A stretch of DNA of 64,000 nucleotides, taken from Sternotherus odoratus. Lineage: Eukaryota; Chordata; Testudines; Kinosternidae. The position numbers were made by a program, and so were the translations under genes. Shown one piece after another: positions 1 to 14,700 of the stretch. The notes under the pieces were generated by a model. That model saw only the letters and a program-made list of their open reading frames with translations, had not been told where the DNA came from and searched no databases. The stretch is taken from assembly GCA_032164245.1 (NCBI GenBank), contig JAVMKO010000017.1, positions 19,320,756 to 19,384,755 on the forward strand, written 5' to 3'. Positions within the stretch are counted from its first letter, which is position 1, and each line of letters starts with the position of its first letter.

Positions 1-776
1 ATTTCTGAATTGCCTGCTTCATGTCTGACATGAGCTTTGACACCAAAAGATCATTTTCAAGAGAAAAAGCTAGAAAATGTTTTTGGAGGGGAGGGGCTTT
101 TTTTGGGGGGGAGAGAAATTTGGGAGAGAAGAGATATGTATACGTAAAGAGAAGAAAAGACTGTCATTCTTATTAAAGCTGAAGTGGTTTATTATCAAAC
201 TATTCTAATCTGGTAAGACAGATGTCTAAAACATCTCTGCACACCCTATTTAAAAAGCCATAATTTTTGTCAGGCCCACAAAACTCCACTAAGCAGCACG
301 AGTAAAACTAGCCTCAGAATTGAGTTGATGGGAGATTATGCTCATGTGAACAAGAAAGTAGGAAGCCATGGATAAAATCAGATTCCTGCTAAATGTAGCA
401 GGAATCTCTCAGATACTCCTTGTATACTCATTTCAATCTTGCAATGAGAGCCACATGAGTGGAACCCTGGGCCCCTGAAAATCCCTGCTAAATTCAATGG
501 TGTTGTGTGTGCATACAGGGGTCTCTCCATATAGAACTCACTGCAGGATCCAAATCTACACCCTTCAAGGATCCTCTAGAGTTAGTGAATTGTCACAGAA
601 GTCTAACTGCAGCATCAAAAAGGACAAGAGATCTCTCTGAGGGTAGTGCCACTATGCTACAGCTGCTACTGGTAGCTTCCAAAATCACAAGTGACAAAAC
701 ACATGGACACAGAATCTTGTAAATTCTAGACATTTACTTTCTATTTTTTAAAAAAGGGACAAGGTAGTTGACTCAC
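1..776. other. RPA1 3'-side intron, no exon recognised
   Basis: This stretch follows the last visible RPA1 exon on the minus strand. That exon ends with a clean GTGAGT donor, so transcription continues leftward. I looked for the expected C-terminal exons (the NEQAFEEVF and SFIFRVRV region of vertebrate RPA1) on the minus strand and did not find them, so they should lie beyond the left edge. Nothing else here is recognisable. Confidence 0.7.
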
Positions 777-3700
777 CTTTTCTTTCAGTTCTCCCAGGAA
801 AGCAGCATTTTGCCCAAGGATGACCTCTGCTGACTCCTGAAAACAAGTCACCCACTGATTCTCCTGACAGTCTGCAATGTTCACCTACAAAGAGTCCACA
901 GCCATTTAATCCAATTGCCTCCCACTCAAGAACAAAGTTGTATTTTACAGCCTGGGAGAGCTTTAAACTTTAAATGCAACTGTTGCAGCCTCAAGCTCCC
1001 TGTCTTTTGTAACTATTTGTTCTCATTGGTGGATGAAGTGCAACAAGCTTTTTCATGGAAGTACAGACTGTCTAGCAACATGCTTCAACCTGAGTCAAAG
1101 GGAGAGGCCAACAAGCTGGTAATGTAAACATATGGAGGAAATGCCTGTAGGCTGCCATCACCCTGAAGTACTAGTGTAAGTGACAGACCACAGACCAGAC
1201 TCAGTGCAACATGGCAATGAATGAAGTTAGCTGCAAGCAGCACTACACCTTTTTTTCATGCCAGTGAACAGGAGCAGCAGCTGCATGCAGACTGATAACC
1301 ACACTACACTCAGGCAGAAAGGTTTGCAGTGCAGAAGCCTGAAGTACAGATCACATTTGGAAACTGGGACTTGATGCACAAACTTCAAAGACTGTTTGTT
1401 TTAAGTGTCAGCTGCACAGTGCTTTCAGTAGAACAGCAGGGGTCTTCACCATAACTCAGATGCCAACACATACATAGGGATGGACATAGCTGGAGCTTTA
1501 TCTTAGCCTGCAATCTCTATCACCACAATCAATCAATTTAAGAAGCCAATTTGTGTCCTAATTTAATCTTAATGTCTCCATCTCAAACCAAATTGTATCC
1601 AGGTATTTCAGCAAAACAGCATGCAAAAATCACACTACCTTGAGACTCCCACAATACCGAGCAACAATGTGGTACAAGTTAAAGACCAAGCAAAATCCTT
1701 AAGTAAATTCTCTGTGAAAAACAGAAGACTCAAATGGTGTGAAATTCATGAGCACACCTCCCACACCCCCTACACTCCACAGTAGAAATACTAATTCCTA
1801 GGGTAGTTGGTACATTTTTAGATTTTCTAATAAGAAGAGTAGTTCTGTTTGGAAGCACGGTTTCATTTAGTCTTTGTGTTACCCAAAGTGAAATTGCAGC
1901 AATAGATCCCCTCCCTAGCAGACCCCCCAGCACAGCACTTCTAAAGGCAGGCACAACCCACCATTTTATAAATGTAAAGGCTGAAAAGAATCTCAATGTG
2001 AGTGGTGCAAGCAGGTGTCACAATAACAATTCTCAGACACACTCCTGAAGCAGGTTCCATTAATGCATGAGACGCAGAACATTACCTACAAAAGAATGAA
2101 CTAAATATAGGTATCAGCTGTAAAAGTGCAATTACTGCTCTCCAGAAATGCCATTTTACATTAGTTTATCTTCATAACTGAAGAGATGTGGGCCATCTAT
2201 GTTTTGCACTGCATGCCGCGTTTGCAAACCAGAATCGACTGGGTTAGCCTGAAACTTTTTGGAATAAAGAAAAGCTTTTAATTGAAGCACAAGGAAACAA
2301 ACAGCTAATCAGATCAATGAAACACTCCTAACCTGCTGGGTTAAAGCACATAAGCTGCTTAATGCTCATTTATCCACAGGACACATACATATTGGACCAC
2401 ACTGCTCTGCTGCCCCATTCTCTCAGACAAAGGGGTATAATTATGCTTATACTAGGAACATGGTCAATGAGCAACACTATTTCACCTAATCCTTTTACTT
2501 ACCGAGAGTATCATGCGATACTTGAAGTTGGGGAACTCGCGATCGCATTTCTCACAGCGATACAATCCATTTTGTTGGTCTATCACTTTCTTATTGCAGT
2601 CCTGAGACGCACACGCCTGGTACATGCAGTTCTCTTTGCGCAGGAATACCACTGTGCCCACGCAGCTAAAATAATCTGCCTGAGAGAATGAAGAGCAACA
2701 TTACCCACAAAACACTGGGATTTTTTTCTGAATCTGAGTTCTAAATTAATTGAAAAGCATGATAGGCCATAGCTGGATTTTTATGACTAATAGACCTCAA
2801 ATGTATGGGTCACCAGCACTTGCAACTCAAATCTGCTGCCGCCACTGCTCCTGGATTCCATTAAGTCTAAATCTTCACTGAACATGTTCACAATCCCTAC
2901 TTCATGAGAATGAGCACATTTGCTTTCCCATTGTCTCTAGTCAAGACTGGAGATTCATCTTCTGTCGTTCATTCACAACAACAAAATTCCATACTTTCCT
3001 CATTCTTCTTTAGAGAGTGAAATTACAAAAGGCAGAGGATCTATATATGATAGTGTGTGCTGCAAACTAACATTCAGTAAAATGACAGCCTGCAGAACAA
3101 AAGAACATAGGAACTGCCATGCCAATGGTTCATCGAGTCCAGTCTGTCTGACAATGGCCAGCACCAGATGCTTCGGAAGAAGACAAACTCCATAACGGAC
3201 AATTATGGAATAACCTACCTATATGAAAAGTCTCCTCCTACCCTTTAGATGATGGTAGGTTTATGCCATGAAACTTTAGCATTTAAATTTTAAAGCCAAA
3301 AGGCAGTGTGATCGCATGAGCAGAACACTGAACTGGGACTCAGAGGTGGGTTCTAACCCCAAAAAGAACCAGATAAATTGATGGAGGATAGGTCCGGCAA
3401 TGGTGAGTAGCCAGGATGGGCAGTGATGGTGTCCCTAACCTCTGTGGTCAGAAGCTGGGAATGGGCGTCAGGGGAAGGATCACTCGATGATTCTCTGTTC
3501 TGTTCACTCCCCCTGGGGCACCTAGCACGGGCCACTGTCGGAAGACAGGATACTGGGCTAGATGGACTATCGCTTTGACCCAGTATGGCTTTATGATGTT
3601 CTTATGTAACTCTTCCACTGACCCGCTGTGTGACCTTGGGGTAGTCACTTCACCTCTCTTACCTGTTTCTCCTCCCACAATTAGTCTGGTCTATTTAGAT

Positions 3701-6700
3701 TGAAAGCTTCTTTGGTCATCGGGTGTCTTTTTTAAAAAAAAAAACAGGGCCCAGAACTCTGCTGGGGATTCTAGCTGCTATTATAATATGAAAAATAAAT
3801 AAGTGATGCCACGAACTTCAGGATCTGATTAACCTCTGTTCAAACTCAGTAAGATCAAAAGTTCTAACAGTCTTCACAGTATCCCTCAAGAACTGGTAAC
3901 TTCAAACACCACACCTGGGTAAAACCTAACATTTTCTATGCAGCATACACAGTTTGCATTTAATAGTCCTATTTTACCTTATCTCCTTGTCCCAAATTTT
4001 CAGATTTAGCTTCATGCAAAGTTTTCCAGTTGGTATTTCCCCCAGTTGTTGATCCACCTCTCAAATCAGAGATTGAGGTACATTCCAAAAGCTGCCCTTC
4101 AGAGTCAAACCTGAAAGCACATAGATTCTTCCAGTTTTGGAATGCAAACCAGCCAGATTTGTCCAAAATCTTATATTTAGTTTTACATACTTAATGCAAG
4201 AGGGATTTTATCAGCGACTTGCATGGGAAACAATTACTGTACCATGTGCATATTACACTAAAATAGCATTTCAGAATAAATTAATACTGTTTTAATTAGC
4301 ATAGTATTTTATAATCTCAAAGGTGGACAAATTCTGCTTTACATGTCCATAGCTTTGATGCCAGCTAGTGGCCAAATCAGGAACTGAATGCATTTTAGAA
4401 GCAGCCAGATAATATTCGCATAATTAGAATTAAATTACATGCTGCCATTATCTTTCCTTCAGCTTTGAAAGAAAAGCAAACAGTGTTTAATAGATCATAT
4501 TCTTTTAGTTAAAATAAGCAAATATGTCTGTCAGTGAAGCTGATGCTACAAGCCCTGCTCAGGTGATATTGCGATTTCAATATAGTGGCAAATTTATTTC
4601 AGCAGAAATCTCATTTCAGTTGCATCAAACCTCCCAGAGACCACTGTCCACAAAAGGGTAGCCTCTTGCATCAATACAGCCATGACCATTCATTAAATTA
4701 CAGTACATCCGATTTGGGTAGCAGAAGTGCTCTCAAAAACTCACTAGTAGTTAGTTGTATCTCCATCACAAAGAAATAACACAAGTCGACAGGAGCAGCA
4801 ATGACCATTATAGGCAAGACTGCATAAGCTTTTGAATCTAATCCCATTTTCAGCCACTCACTTTGAAGCAGAAGTTTCTCAGATTCAGTCTTTGCACAAA
4901 AGGGATTTTCTTCTGAAAATTTTGAGCAATAACCGTGCAACTATTTTGAGAAGAATGGACCACTTAACTATTGTAATAAATTCTTGCAATATTTTTCTGC
5001 GCAGCTCTACAGCCCAAATGGTTAGGGAGTGAAAGTTGAAACCTGGCACAAAGACAGACCTCATAGAGAAGTACTTTTGAGGGCTCTGATGAAAACTTGT
5101 TTGGATTTGAGCAAGTTATAATCTGCTGGAAAAAAACGGTTACCTGCCTTCTGTAACTATTGTTCTTGGAGATGTGTTGCTCACGTCCATTCTATTAGCG
5201 GTGTGTGCACACACACCCATGTGTGTGGTGGGAGAAGATTTTTGTCTTAGCAGTATCTGTAGAGTCAGCAGTGGTGCTCCCGTCAGTGCTGTGCTCATGC
5301 ACCGGTATATCAGGTGCCACCGATCCTATGCCCTCTTGGTTCCTTCTAGGAGGCAATTCCAACAGAGGGGTGGGTAATGGAATAGACATGAGCAACACAT
5401 CTCGAAGAATAACAGTTGCAAAAGATAGGTAACCGTTTTTTCTTCTTCGAGTGCTTGCTCGTGTCGATTCCATTCTAGGTGACTCACATGCAGTGCCAAT
5501 GGAGGTGGGCTCAGAGTTCAGTTTTGTAGCACTGTCCCGCTGAAGCCAGCATCGTCCCTGGGACGTAAACTTGTGGACAGACGACCAGGTAGCAGCTCTA
5601 CAGATCTCTTGGATCGGCACCTGAGCCACGAAGGCCACTGACAACATTTGCGCTATAGTCAATCTGCCCTGGAGGAAAATTCCTTCCTGACCCCAAATAT
5701 GGTGATCAGCTGAACCCTAAGCATGTGGACAAGACTCAACAGCCAGACATCCAGGAAAGAATTCTCTGAAGTAACTCAGATCCCACCCCATCCACCATCC
5801 CATCACAGGCTATTGGGCATAGTTAGCACAATAGTCAAAGATCAATTGTTTGCCAAAATCAGGTTATCCCATCATACCATCCTCCATAAATTTATCAAGC
5901 TTAGTCCTGAAGCCAGATAGGTCTTTTCCCCCCCACTGCTTCCCTTAAAAGGCTGTTCCAGAACTTCACTCCTCTGATGGTTGGAAACCTTCATCAAATT
6001 CCGAACTTCCTGATGGCCAGATTATATCCATTTGTTCTTGTGTTCATTTGTACTGAGCTTAAATAATTCCTCTCACTCCCTGGTATTTATCCCTCTGATA
6101 TATTTATAGAGAGCAATCATATATCCCCTCAGCTTTCTTTTGGTTAGGCTAAACAAGCCAAGCTCCTTGAATCTCCTTTCATAAGACAGGTATTCCATTC
6201 CTCGGATCATCTTAGTAGCCCTTCTCTGTACCTGTACCGGTTTGAATTCATCCTTCTTAAACATGGGAGACCAGAACTGCAGACCAGGGAGATTGAAGTG
6301 TTCTACTGGTTTTTGAATGTTATTATTCCTGATGTCAGATTTGTATCAATTTATTCTTCTGCGTAGACACTGTATGGTTTGGCCAATCTACATGGCAGAG
6401 GGGCATTGCTGGCACATGATGGCATATGAGGAACCAGATCCTGGAGGTGCAGATAAAGACCCTCCAGACCTTTCAGGAATTAGGCAGTCCTGTCGTGAAT
6501 GAAGATCAACCTGCCTTGGAACGGAGGATGAAAAGCTGAAATAGCAGCCGAGTGTACCCTGATTTACAACAGTGACCGGGCAGGGCAGGGTGCGAGCGCA
6601 TGGCTCTGGAGTGGCCAAGAGGCCTGAAGTGGGTCCTTTGCCTGATGACTCATGGCCCTTTTTGCTTGGTACCGAGGAGCTCTTTAGTCACCTTTTGGGA

Positions 6701-8695
6701 CATCAGCGACAGGAGACGGTGTTGGGGGCGCACTGCTCACCGAGGCAGAGTTACTTGGCGAGTCTTGGTGGGGGCTACACAGAGGCCGGAAGCAGGGTGG
6801 ACTCCATGAGGAGAGCCCATAGCCAAATATCCTGCTCCTTTTGTGTGCGGGGACGGAGGTTCTTACAAATTTGGCACTTCTTTTTCACATGTCACTCTTC
6901 ATAGCACTTGAGGCAGCTGCAATGGGGATCATTTACAAGCCTGTTGCAGACCATGCAGGGCTTAAACCCGGGAGACTGGGGCATGCACCACTTGGGGTGA
7001 AGTCCCCACTAGGACCCTAATTGCTAACAATTAACTACACTTAACACTAAGTGGTATGAACAAAACCATTTACAAAGTCTTAAGGCTCAAAGACAGTAGA
7101 CGAAAACCGCTAGCCCTTGCAATGCAAGGGAAGGTGCGCCGACCAATCACCACGGGCAGTAAGAAGGAACTGGGAGGGCGTAGGGTCAGCTGCACCCAAT
7201 ATACTGGTGCATGAGAATGGCACTCAAGGGGGTGCCACTGGCAACCCTACAGATACCTCTAAGGGAAAAATTTCCGACTACGCAAATTTTCTCACATGTG
7301 GACTACAGGGGGAAAACAAGAACAGAATCCCCAACAAGTTACAGTCAAGCAATAGGCAGTCCCCTCTATTGAACACAAGTACACAGTCATACCATCCTCG
7401 GAGTTTAAATGCCTCTGGACTATCTGGGTTCACCAACACTGTGCTCGAGGACAGGACAGAGAGACTCCGGCCACCAAAATCAGAGACTCTGGCTCCTTTG
7501 ATGGCTACCACAGGTTGTCTAGAACCATCAAATCTTTCAGCCTGTGAAAACATAGAAAACATTAACGGCCCAATGTAGCAGCTCATCTCATTTCATAATT
7601 CATAGATCATGCCTAAAAACAGGCCAAAACTAAACCAGATTGTCCAGCTGTATCTATGCATAAGGTTATTAAGCCTTTGAAAATGGGCTATTAATCATTG
7701 TTTAAAGGATTTTTGTATCCCCAGTGCCCAATCACAGAGAATGCACGAAGTCCCCAAACCCTACTGTGTGCGCATTTAACTGGAGAAAAATTGTTTGGAA
7801 AGGAAGGGTAGATGCCTTGACAGGGCCAGCACTAGCTTTTTTGCCATCCCCAATCCAAAAAAAAAAGGGGGGGGGGGGAGCCGGATTGTGCCACCCAAAG
7901 AATGGGGGTCCACAGCTCCCCAAGCTTCCCGCACAGCTCTTACCATGACTGGGCAGCAGCTCTGAGGCCCCCCACCCCAGCCAGAGCTAGGTCAGGGAGA
8001 GACCCACACAGGCAGCTGTGGTGAGCCGGAGTGGAGTTACAAACCCTCCACATGTACCCCACTCTGGGCCAGGAGGGGAACCCGAGGGGTGCTGGGCCAG
8101 GAGCTGCTCTGAGCCCCCCTGCACTATAGACAGGTTAACTGTCCACACAGCTCACTTCATATTGGTGAACATAACATTCATATGGTGGGGGATGGGGCCG
8201 AGGGGTTTGGAGTGTGGAAGGGGGCTCAGGGCTAGGTTTAGGGTGCAGGGGTGTGAGGGCTCCAGCTGGGGGTGTGGGCTCTGGGATGGGGCAAAGGGTT
8301 GAGTGCAGGGGGTGAGAAACTTGGGGTGCAGGAGGGTGCTCCGGGGCTACAGCGGGGAGAGAGGATTCTCCCTGGCACACTTCCTGCAGCAGCGCCTCTC
8401 CCCGCTGCAGGAGCTCTCGGGCTGGGCCTGCAGGATAGGTGCCAATCCCCCAGGCCCAGTAGGTCTTGGCCCAGGGAGGGCCATGCCAGCTGTGCCAGAG
8501 GAGGGCCACCCTGGCCTCACTAGGTCAGGCCGGGCTACACTGGCTGGGTCCAGGACACTCCAGGGTCAGGCTGGGCTGTTGTGGAAGGCCTTGAGCTGGC
8601 CCAGTCCTCGCTCTTCCTGCCACGCCTAGGGTGTCCCCTCCCCTGGCTGCAGCAGGTCCCCGACCAGGTTCCTTGAGCATCTGCATGGCACTAAC

Positions 8696-8726
<31 letters not shown>

Positions 8727-11700
8727 TAAATGGAGATATACCAATCTCCTAGAACTGGAAAGACCTTGAAGGTCATCGAGTCCAGTCCCCTGCCTACACT
8801 AGCAGGATCCCCCTGCCTACACTAGCAGGATTTTTGCCCCAGATCCCTAAATGGCCCCCTCAAGGATTGAACTCACAACCCTGGGTTTAGCAGGCCAACG
8901 CTCAAACCACTGAGCTATCCCCCCACCCCCTGCACAGTTTACAGGGAACTTAGGTACCTATCTTTAAAAAGGGGACCAAAGAGGACCAGAAAATCATATG
9001 CCAGTCAACCTAATTTCAGTACTTGGGAACACATAGAAACAAAATTATTAAAACAATCTGTATATCTGGAGGATAATACAGGGATAGTCAATATGGATTT
9101 GTCAAGAACAAATCATGCCAAATCAACCTATTTATCTTCTTTAACAGGATTGCTGGTCTAGCAGATAGGAGGAAGTAGTAGATGTGATCTTGATTTTTGT
9201 AAGGTTTTTGACGGTCCTACATGATATTTTCATAAACAAACTAGGGAAATATAGTCTAGATGAAATCACTAAAAGGTTGGTGCATAATTGGCTGAAAGAC
9301 CATACTCAGAGTAAAAACAACAAGGCATCTTTGTGGCACCTTAGAGACTAACAAATTTATTTGGCTCGTTGTTTTTACCGATACAGACTAAACACAGCTT
9401 CCTCTCTCAAACCTGTCACCACTCAAAGCGTATTTATCAATGGTTTGCTGTCAAACTGGGACGAGGTATCTACTGAGGTCCCTCAGAAATCTGTCCTGAG
9501 TCTGGTACTATTGAATATTTTCATTCATGACTTAGATGATGGAGTGGAGAGTATGCCTACAAAATTAAAATATGCTTATAAAAACTGAGGTCTCCTCCAG
9601 CTCTACATTTATATGATTCTATAATTCTTCATTTGTTTAATAAATCATTATAAATAGAAAACATGTTTTGATAAGTTTCTTTTCCATGTCCAGTGCATAA
9701 GGTATTTTTATTTAACTAATAAAAATTTAAATGATGCACATTTTTAACTGAAACTGAATTTCCATCCAACACAGAGCTTCACACAAAGCACAAGTTTAAA
9801 AAAAAAAATCTAGTAAAGAAATACATCGTTCTCCAGCAATAATAAAATAATGCAACTTAAGCTATAGAATTGTGTATCAATAAAGTGCATCTTCCTGGTT
9901 ACCAAAAAGAAGCACAAAATTTAGAGTATAGGCTATATGTAGTTACAAATTAACATGCTATAATTGTTACCAACTAATCAGAATAGACCCTTCTTTAGGA
10001 CAATAACTAAAAAGTATAAAAGGAAAACATGACAGTGATAATTTAAAACAAGATTTCCTGCTTGCTGATTTAAATCATGATTAAAATTGATGATTTAAAA
10101 ATCAATCCACCCCGCCAACCTCTATATTCAGCCGGGCAAACAAATTGCAGTACAAGACCAGGATTAAAAGACAATGAGCGCTTATATTCAAGAAATCCAG
10201 CCAGATCACACAGGTTACAGATCTCCCCCTGCAGCAGCAAACTGGACATTCACTACTCACATTGTGCTCCTCTATTCCCTCTCAGCTTGCTCACCCTCTC
10301 CACTGTGTTGCAAAAAGTTTTAATTCATAATGTTTATAGCTGTACAAAATGGCTATTTGCATGCAGTTAACACTTAGCTCTTCTGTGGCACCTTCCATCA
10401 GAGTAGCTTTATGATTTCTGAACATCTACCCTCAAAGAATCCTTGTCAGGTGGATCAGAATCATAACCATTTTACAGACAGGAAACTGGGGCACAGATCA
10501 ACAACAGCCTACCACATCACCAGAAAACAACAAAGTGACTTGTTCAAGGCCACATCAGACATTTATGGCAATGCTCAAAACTGAGTTCATGTCCTCCAAA
10601 TCCCAGTGATTAAAAACCAAATACATTAATTGGCTCTTTATTCCGGCTAGCTTTTTGAGATTGACTTCTTCTTACAAGCCTAGACAAGCACTGGTTTTAG
10701 TCAGGGTTCCAAGGACCCAGCCCTACAAATAAACCTTAACCCTGCTGGATACCTTTGGTCATTAAGTTCTTCCTTGATCCAGCAGCAACTCACCTGGAGC
10801 TAATGCTAACATTGGCTTCCTGAATCAGAAGCTTGTTTATCTCCAGACTCAGACAGTCATGATGCACAGTGTTGTTCAAACTAGACCAGATCGGCCACAG
10901 CATAAACTTATTTTGGAAAAAGGCTAACAATGTCAGATCAGAGTGAAGCCAAACTAAATCTTTTGCCCTCAATACTGAGATGCATCCCCTCCCTTAGCCC
11001 AGGATTATTAACCTGCCTCAGGTGACACACCATATCCATTCTTCTTTTTATATATCTGAAAGCTCAGAACAGGTAACAGGGCACTTACCTCATCTCCCCA
11101 CAGAGTAACTGTCACCATCTTCCCAGATGTATCCATCAAATGCACATTCCTCTTGGACACCTCTCTATTGGTAGATTTCACTGTAATTTTAGTGATGTCT
11201 TCATAGCTCTTACAGACTCCAATGACGTCTAAAAAACATGCATAGTTCAGTTAGAATTACTTGAAGGTCGTGGCTGCAGCAGATGAGCAAAGAATGCAGA
11301 GGAAGAACTCACATATAAGTAGCAACAGATTTTACATCCTGTGAGATTCCAAATCACTATTAAAACTCTAAAAATCTAACCCTGGGAACCTGTATATTAA
11401 AGTAGAAAGGCTGCTAGTGAAAGAAAAATCCACTATATCTTTGCAATACTATTTTGTTCATTAATTTAACATTCATGAAAGTAAGGGACTCACTGTACCA
11501 GGTAGATTAAGATTTTGTGCAATCTTCTCTCCTACCACTTTATAAAATTGACTTAATTCTCCCCTTGCAGCACCGCTTTCTGTTCCAGTATGAGGCTCTC
11601 TTGAGCAAGGGACTATAAAGTGGCTATCATGCAGACAAGCATCTGCTAGGAACTACGATGAGGACACCAAAGACATTTTCATTTGGCAACCCAAACATGT

Positions 11701-14700
11701 TTGGTCACTTTAGAAGTGATAAACTCATGAAACAGGTCCTCTAATCTCTATACTGCTTTGAACTCAGACATCCATCTCTAGAGCTCCTAGCAGTGAGATG
11801 AGCAAAAGTAACTACCTCAGGCATTTCTGGGATCACCCACTATTGCAGTAACTGAGTGCCAATGTCTAACAGAGAACATATCAATCACATAGCACTATAG
11901 GTTTCTTCATCAGTTCCTCAAGTATTTAGTACAAAATGACTAACTTTAAGCCTCATGGCTCTCCATCTTGCAATATGGACTCACCAACAATTGAGTCTTT
12001 GCATGTGTTCTCCAAGTTAGAGATGGGCACAAACTCAAACTGAACCGAAGGAAGGTGCTGACCATCCTCACAGGGTATAACAGAAGTCTCATTATGGAAT
12101 GTGATCTCGTAGTCATTTTTCACAGCTGTGTACTGCTTGTTAGCTGTCTTCAGATGGCCTTTGGTGAAGTAATACACCTACAGGAGAAGAAGTGATGAAA
12201 CACAGGATACACCTGCACTGAAATGCTGCAAATGGCTTTCGTTCTCATTAAACAATCCTATGTACTCTATGAACGCCTCTCTTTAGCTCGTATCTGTTTA
12301 TAAAATAATGATACTGTACCTTGTTTAATTCAATGAGGGGAAAGAACTTGTCCACTTGATCATTGAAAGCAGTAGCTCTAATTTCACCCTGCAAGAAAAT
12401 GCAAAAGCCAGTTAGAACTAAAATTCAGCACGCAAAATCTTTCCAATATAAAAATGGCACCATTTCTATCAATGTGGAATGTTCTGTAGGGGTAGCTCCA
12501 GGCATGGAAGAAAAACATTTTCCATACATATTTAGCTATAACTAGGATGATAAATCCTTTGTTTGACCATCTGATTTATTTGATCATGTTTTAAACAACT
12601 CCATATAAGAAACTCCAGAAAGAATGAGATGTAGTGGTGAGTGCAGTATGCCATCACGTTGTGGTAAAAAAGTGTAGCTCTGAACAGATATGCCCAAACC
12701 TTGCATTAATTGTGTCATTTAACAGAATAGGCAATACCTCATTTTAGATATAGCATTTAGCTTCACAAATTAGAGGATGACATCACATCTGATCAGTACA
12801 GCAATGCGTGTTGTGACAAGCTCTTCCCTGAATGACAATTAATGGCAGCGCTAGAATTCCACTAGTTAAGATATTTATGCAATAGAAATATTAAAAATTA
12901 AAATAAAAACTGTCAGTCAAAATGCTGATAGCACACAGAAGTGAAATAAAAGGTTGAAGAAGATGTGTCAAATTATGAACCACACACTTGGTACTAAAAA
13001 TAATCTCAAACAAACAAACAAGCTGCTGTGTAACAAAATAGTTTAATCAAGAGATTTGGGTAACAAGCCTGAAGAGCAGACTTGACCAGACTTCGCTTCT
13101 CAAAATAAACCAGAAATAGAATTTCCTATATTACTTTATATATTCTGATTTCCCAATTAAAATGAGAGTTTCTATTTGGAGATGCTCATTTAAATTCCAT
13201 TTTATTCCTTGTACTGTGGATGTGAAGTCCTAGCAACAGAAATGGGATTTGTCTGCCAATCTAAAGGGGAGTGCCACAAACCAGAGATATTTTCCGTCTG
13301 TGTAGATACCAGATTCTGATGCCACCACCATTTTTGGCCACATACCACATGTTAGACTGGGTTAACAAGAGAGGCAAATAACTGTATTTAGGGTCTCATT
13401 TTAGATCCCTGTAAAGACTCTGAGTGAATGAACGTGGGACTATCAAGTACATTAACACCTCAAAGAATGCCAGTTTCTATAACAAATCTGCCAATTATTT
13501 CTTTTGTTCACCCTTCTCTCATTTACATAAAGACAGGAATGTTGTTTCAAGAACTTGTCTGCTCCTATCCAGGTACTTCTATGGCTCCCATCACTGTAGT
13601 ATGTTGGATCTCACCACGGTACTTACACTTTCATCAACCAGCTCTATAGAAAACAGCTTTCCTTCACCACGGGAGTTGCTCCATGTGCGAACCTGGCCTT
13701 TCTGGGTAACACGAGCACAAATGGTCCATCTGGAAACAAGACAGTGAGAATTTGTACTCTCATGTCATTTTTTTAGACTGGAGTGGAGTCTTACAAGTTT
13801 GACAGATTTTCAGTTCTTAAAATGTTAATTTAGAAACTAGGATCCTCCACTGTATCTCAGTGATTCTACTTGTCTGTGTAAAGGGTATACTGACTACGCC
13901 ATTAAAACTGAAATTATAGAGAAGCAACAACATTTAAGAAAACAAAATACTTATATCCACATTGTCTTAAGACAGGACATCATTTCTCCTGAAGCCCGGA
14001 TGAGTAAGTTTACAGTAGTGCAGATCAATAGGCTACCAAAAGGAAACCTATGGTAGAACATGTCAATTGATTTTCAGGCAATATACCATAGTAACAGGTC
14101 AAGATCAGCAGTGCCCAGACTCTGGTACCAACATTACAAGATGATCCAGAGCCTAATCTCAGATGATCAGAGTTCCTAGCACATGGGATAATCAAAAAAA
14201 CCCTTTAATACCAGCTGCCTTGAGATAACGGACAACGTGTCCAAGAGATATTAAAGAATTTTTGGCAGACTTAAAAGATTGATGTTTCTTCTGAGAAAAC
14301 AGAAATTTACTCTGAGCATGATTCCTTCATGCATGCATGCAATATTCTTTGAACCTTGCTGGTAAGGTAACTCACTTGGACTGGTATGGGTTCAGACTGG
14401 CAATTGGTACCACTTTGGACTGTGATCCACCAGGGGTGCTCAAGAAGCTACTGCCACCTGCTTTACCAAATTGCTTTGAGGGGCCATGGTACTTAGTAGT
14501 AGTGGGACCTAGAAAAAACAAACATAAATTCAGTTATATAGAACTAAGACAAAACAATCTTGCACTTTTGTTTTCTATGTATAGCCAAAGATTAAAACAA
14601 ATTAATTTCAAGTGGCAGTGCCAAGCCAGGTACCACTAAATTAATCTGAAACAAAAGTTTCCTCACTAGGCTACAGGAAGATGAAGCACATAAGTAAGTA

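Noticed and set aside
8732..8922. Possible tRNA gene, because of A-box and B-box-like segments
   Set aside because: The cloverleaf is not maintained and a CR1-like tail follows; it is a tRNA-derived SINE, as is the copy at 29915-30095.
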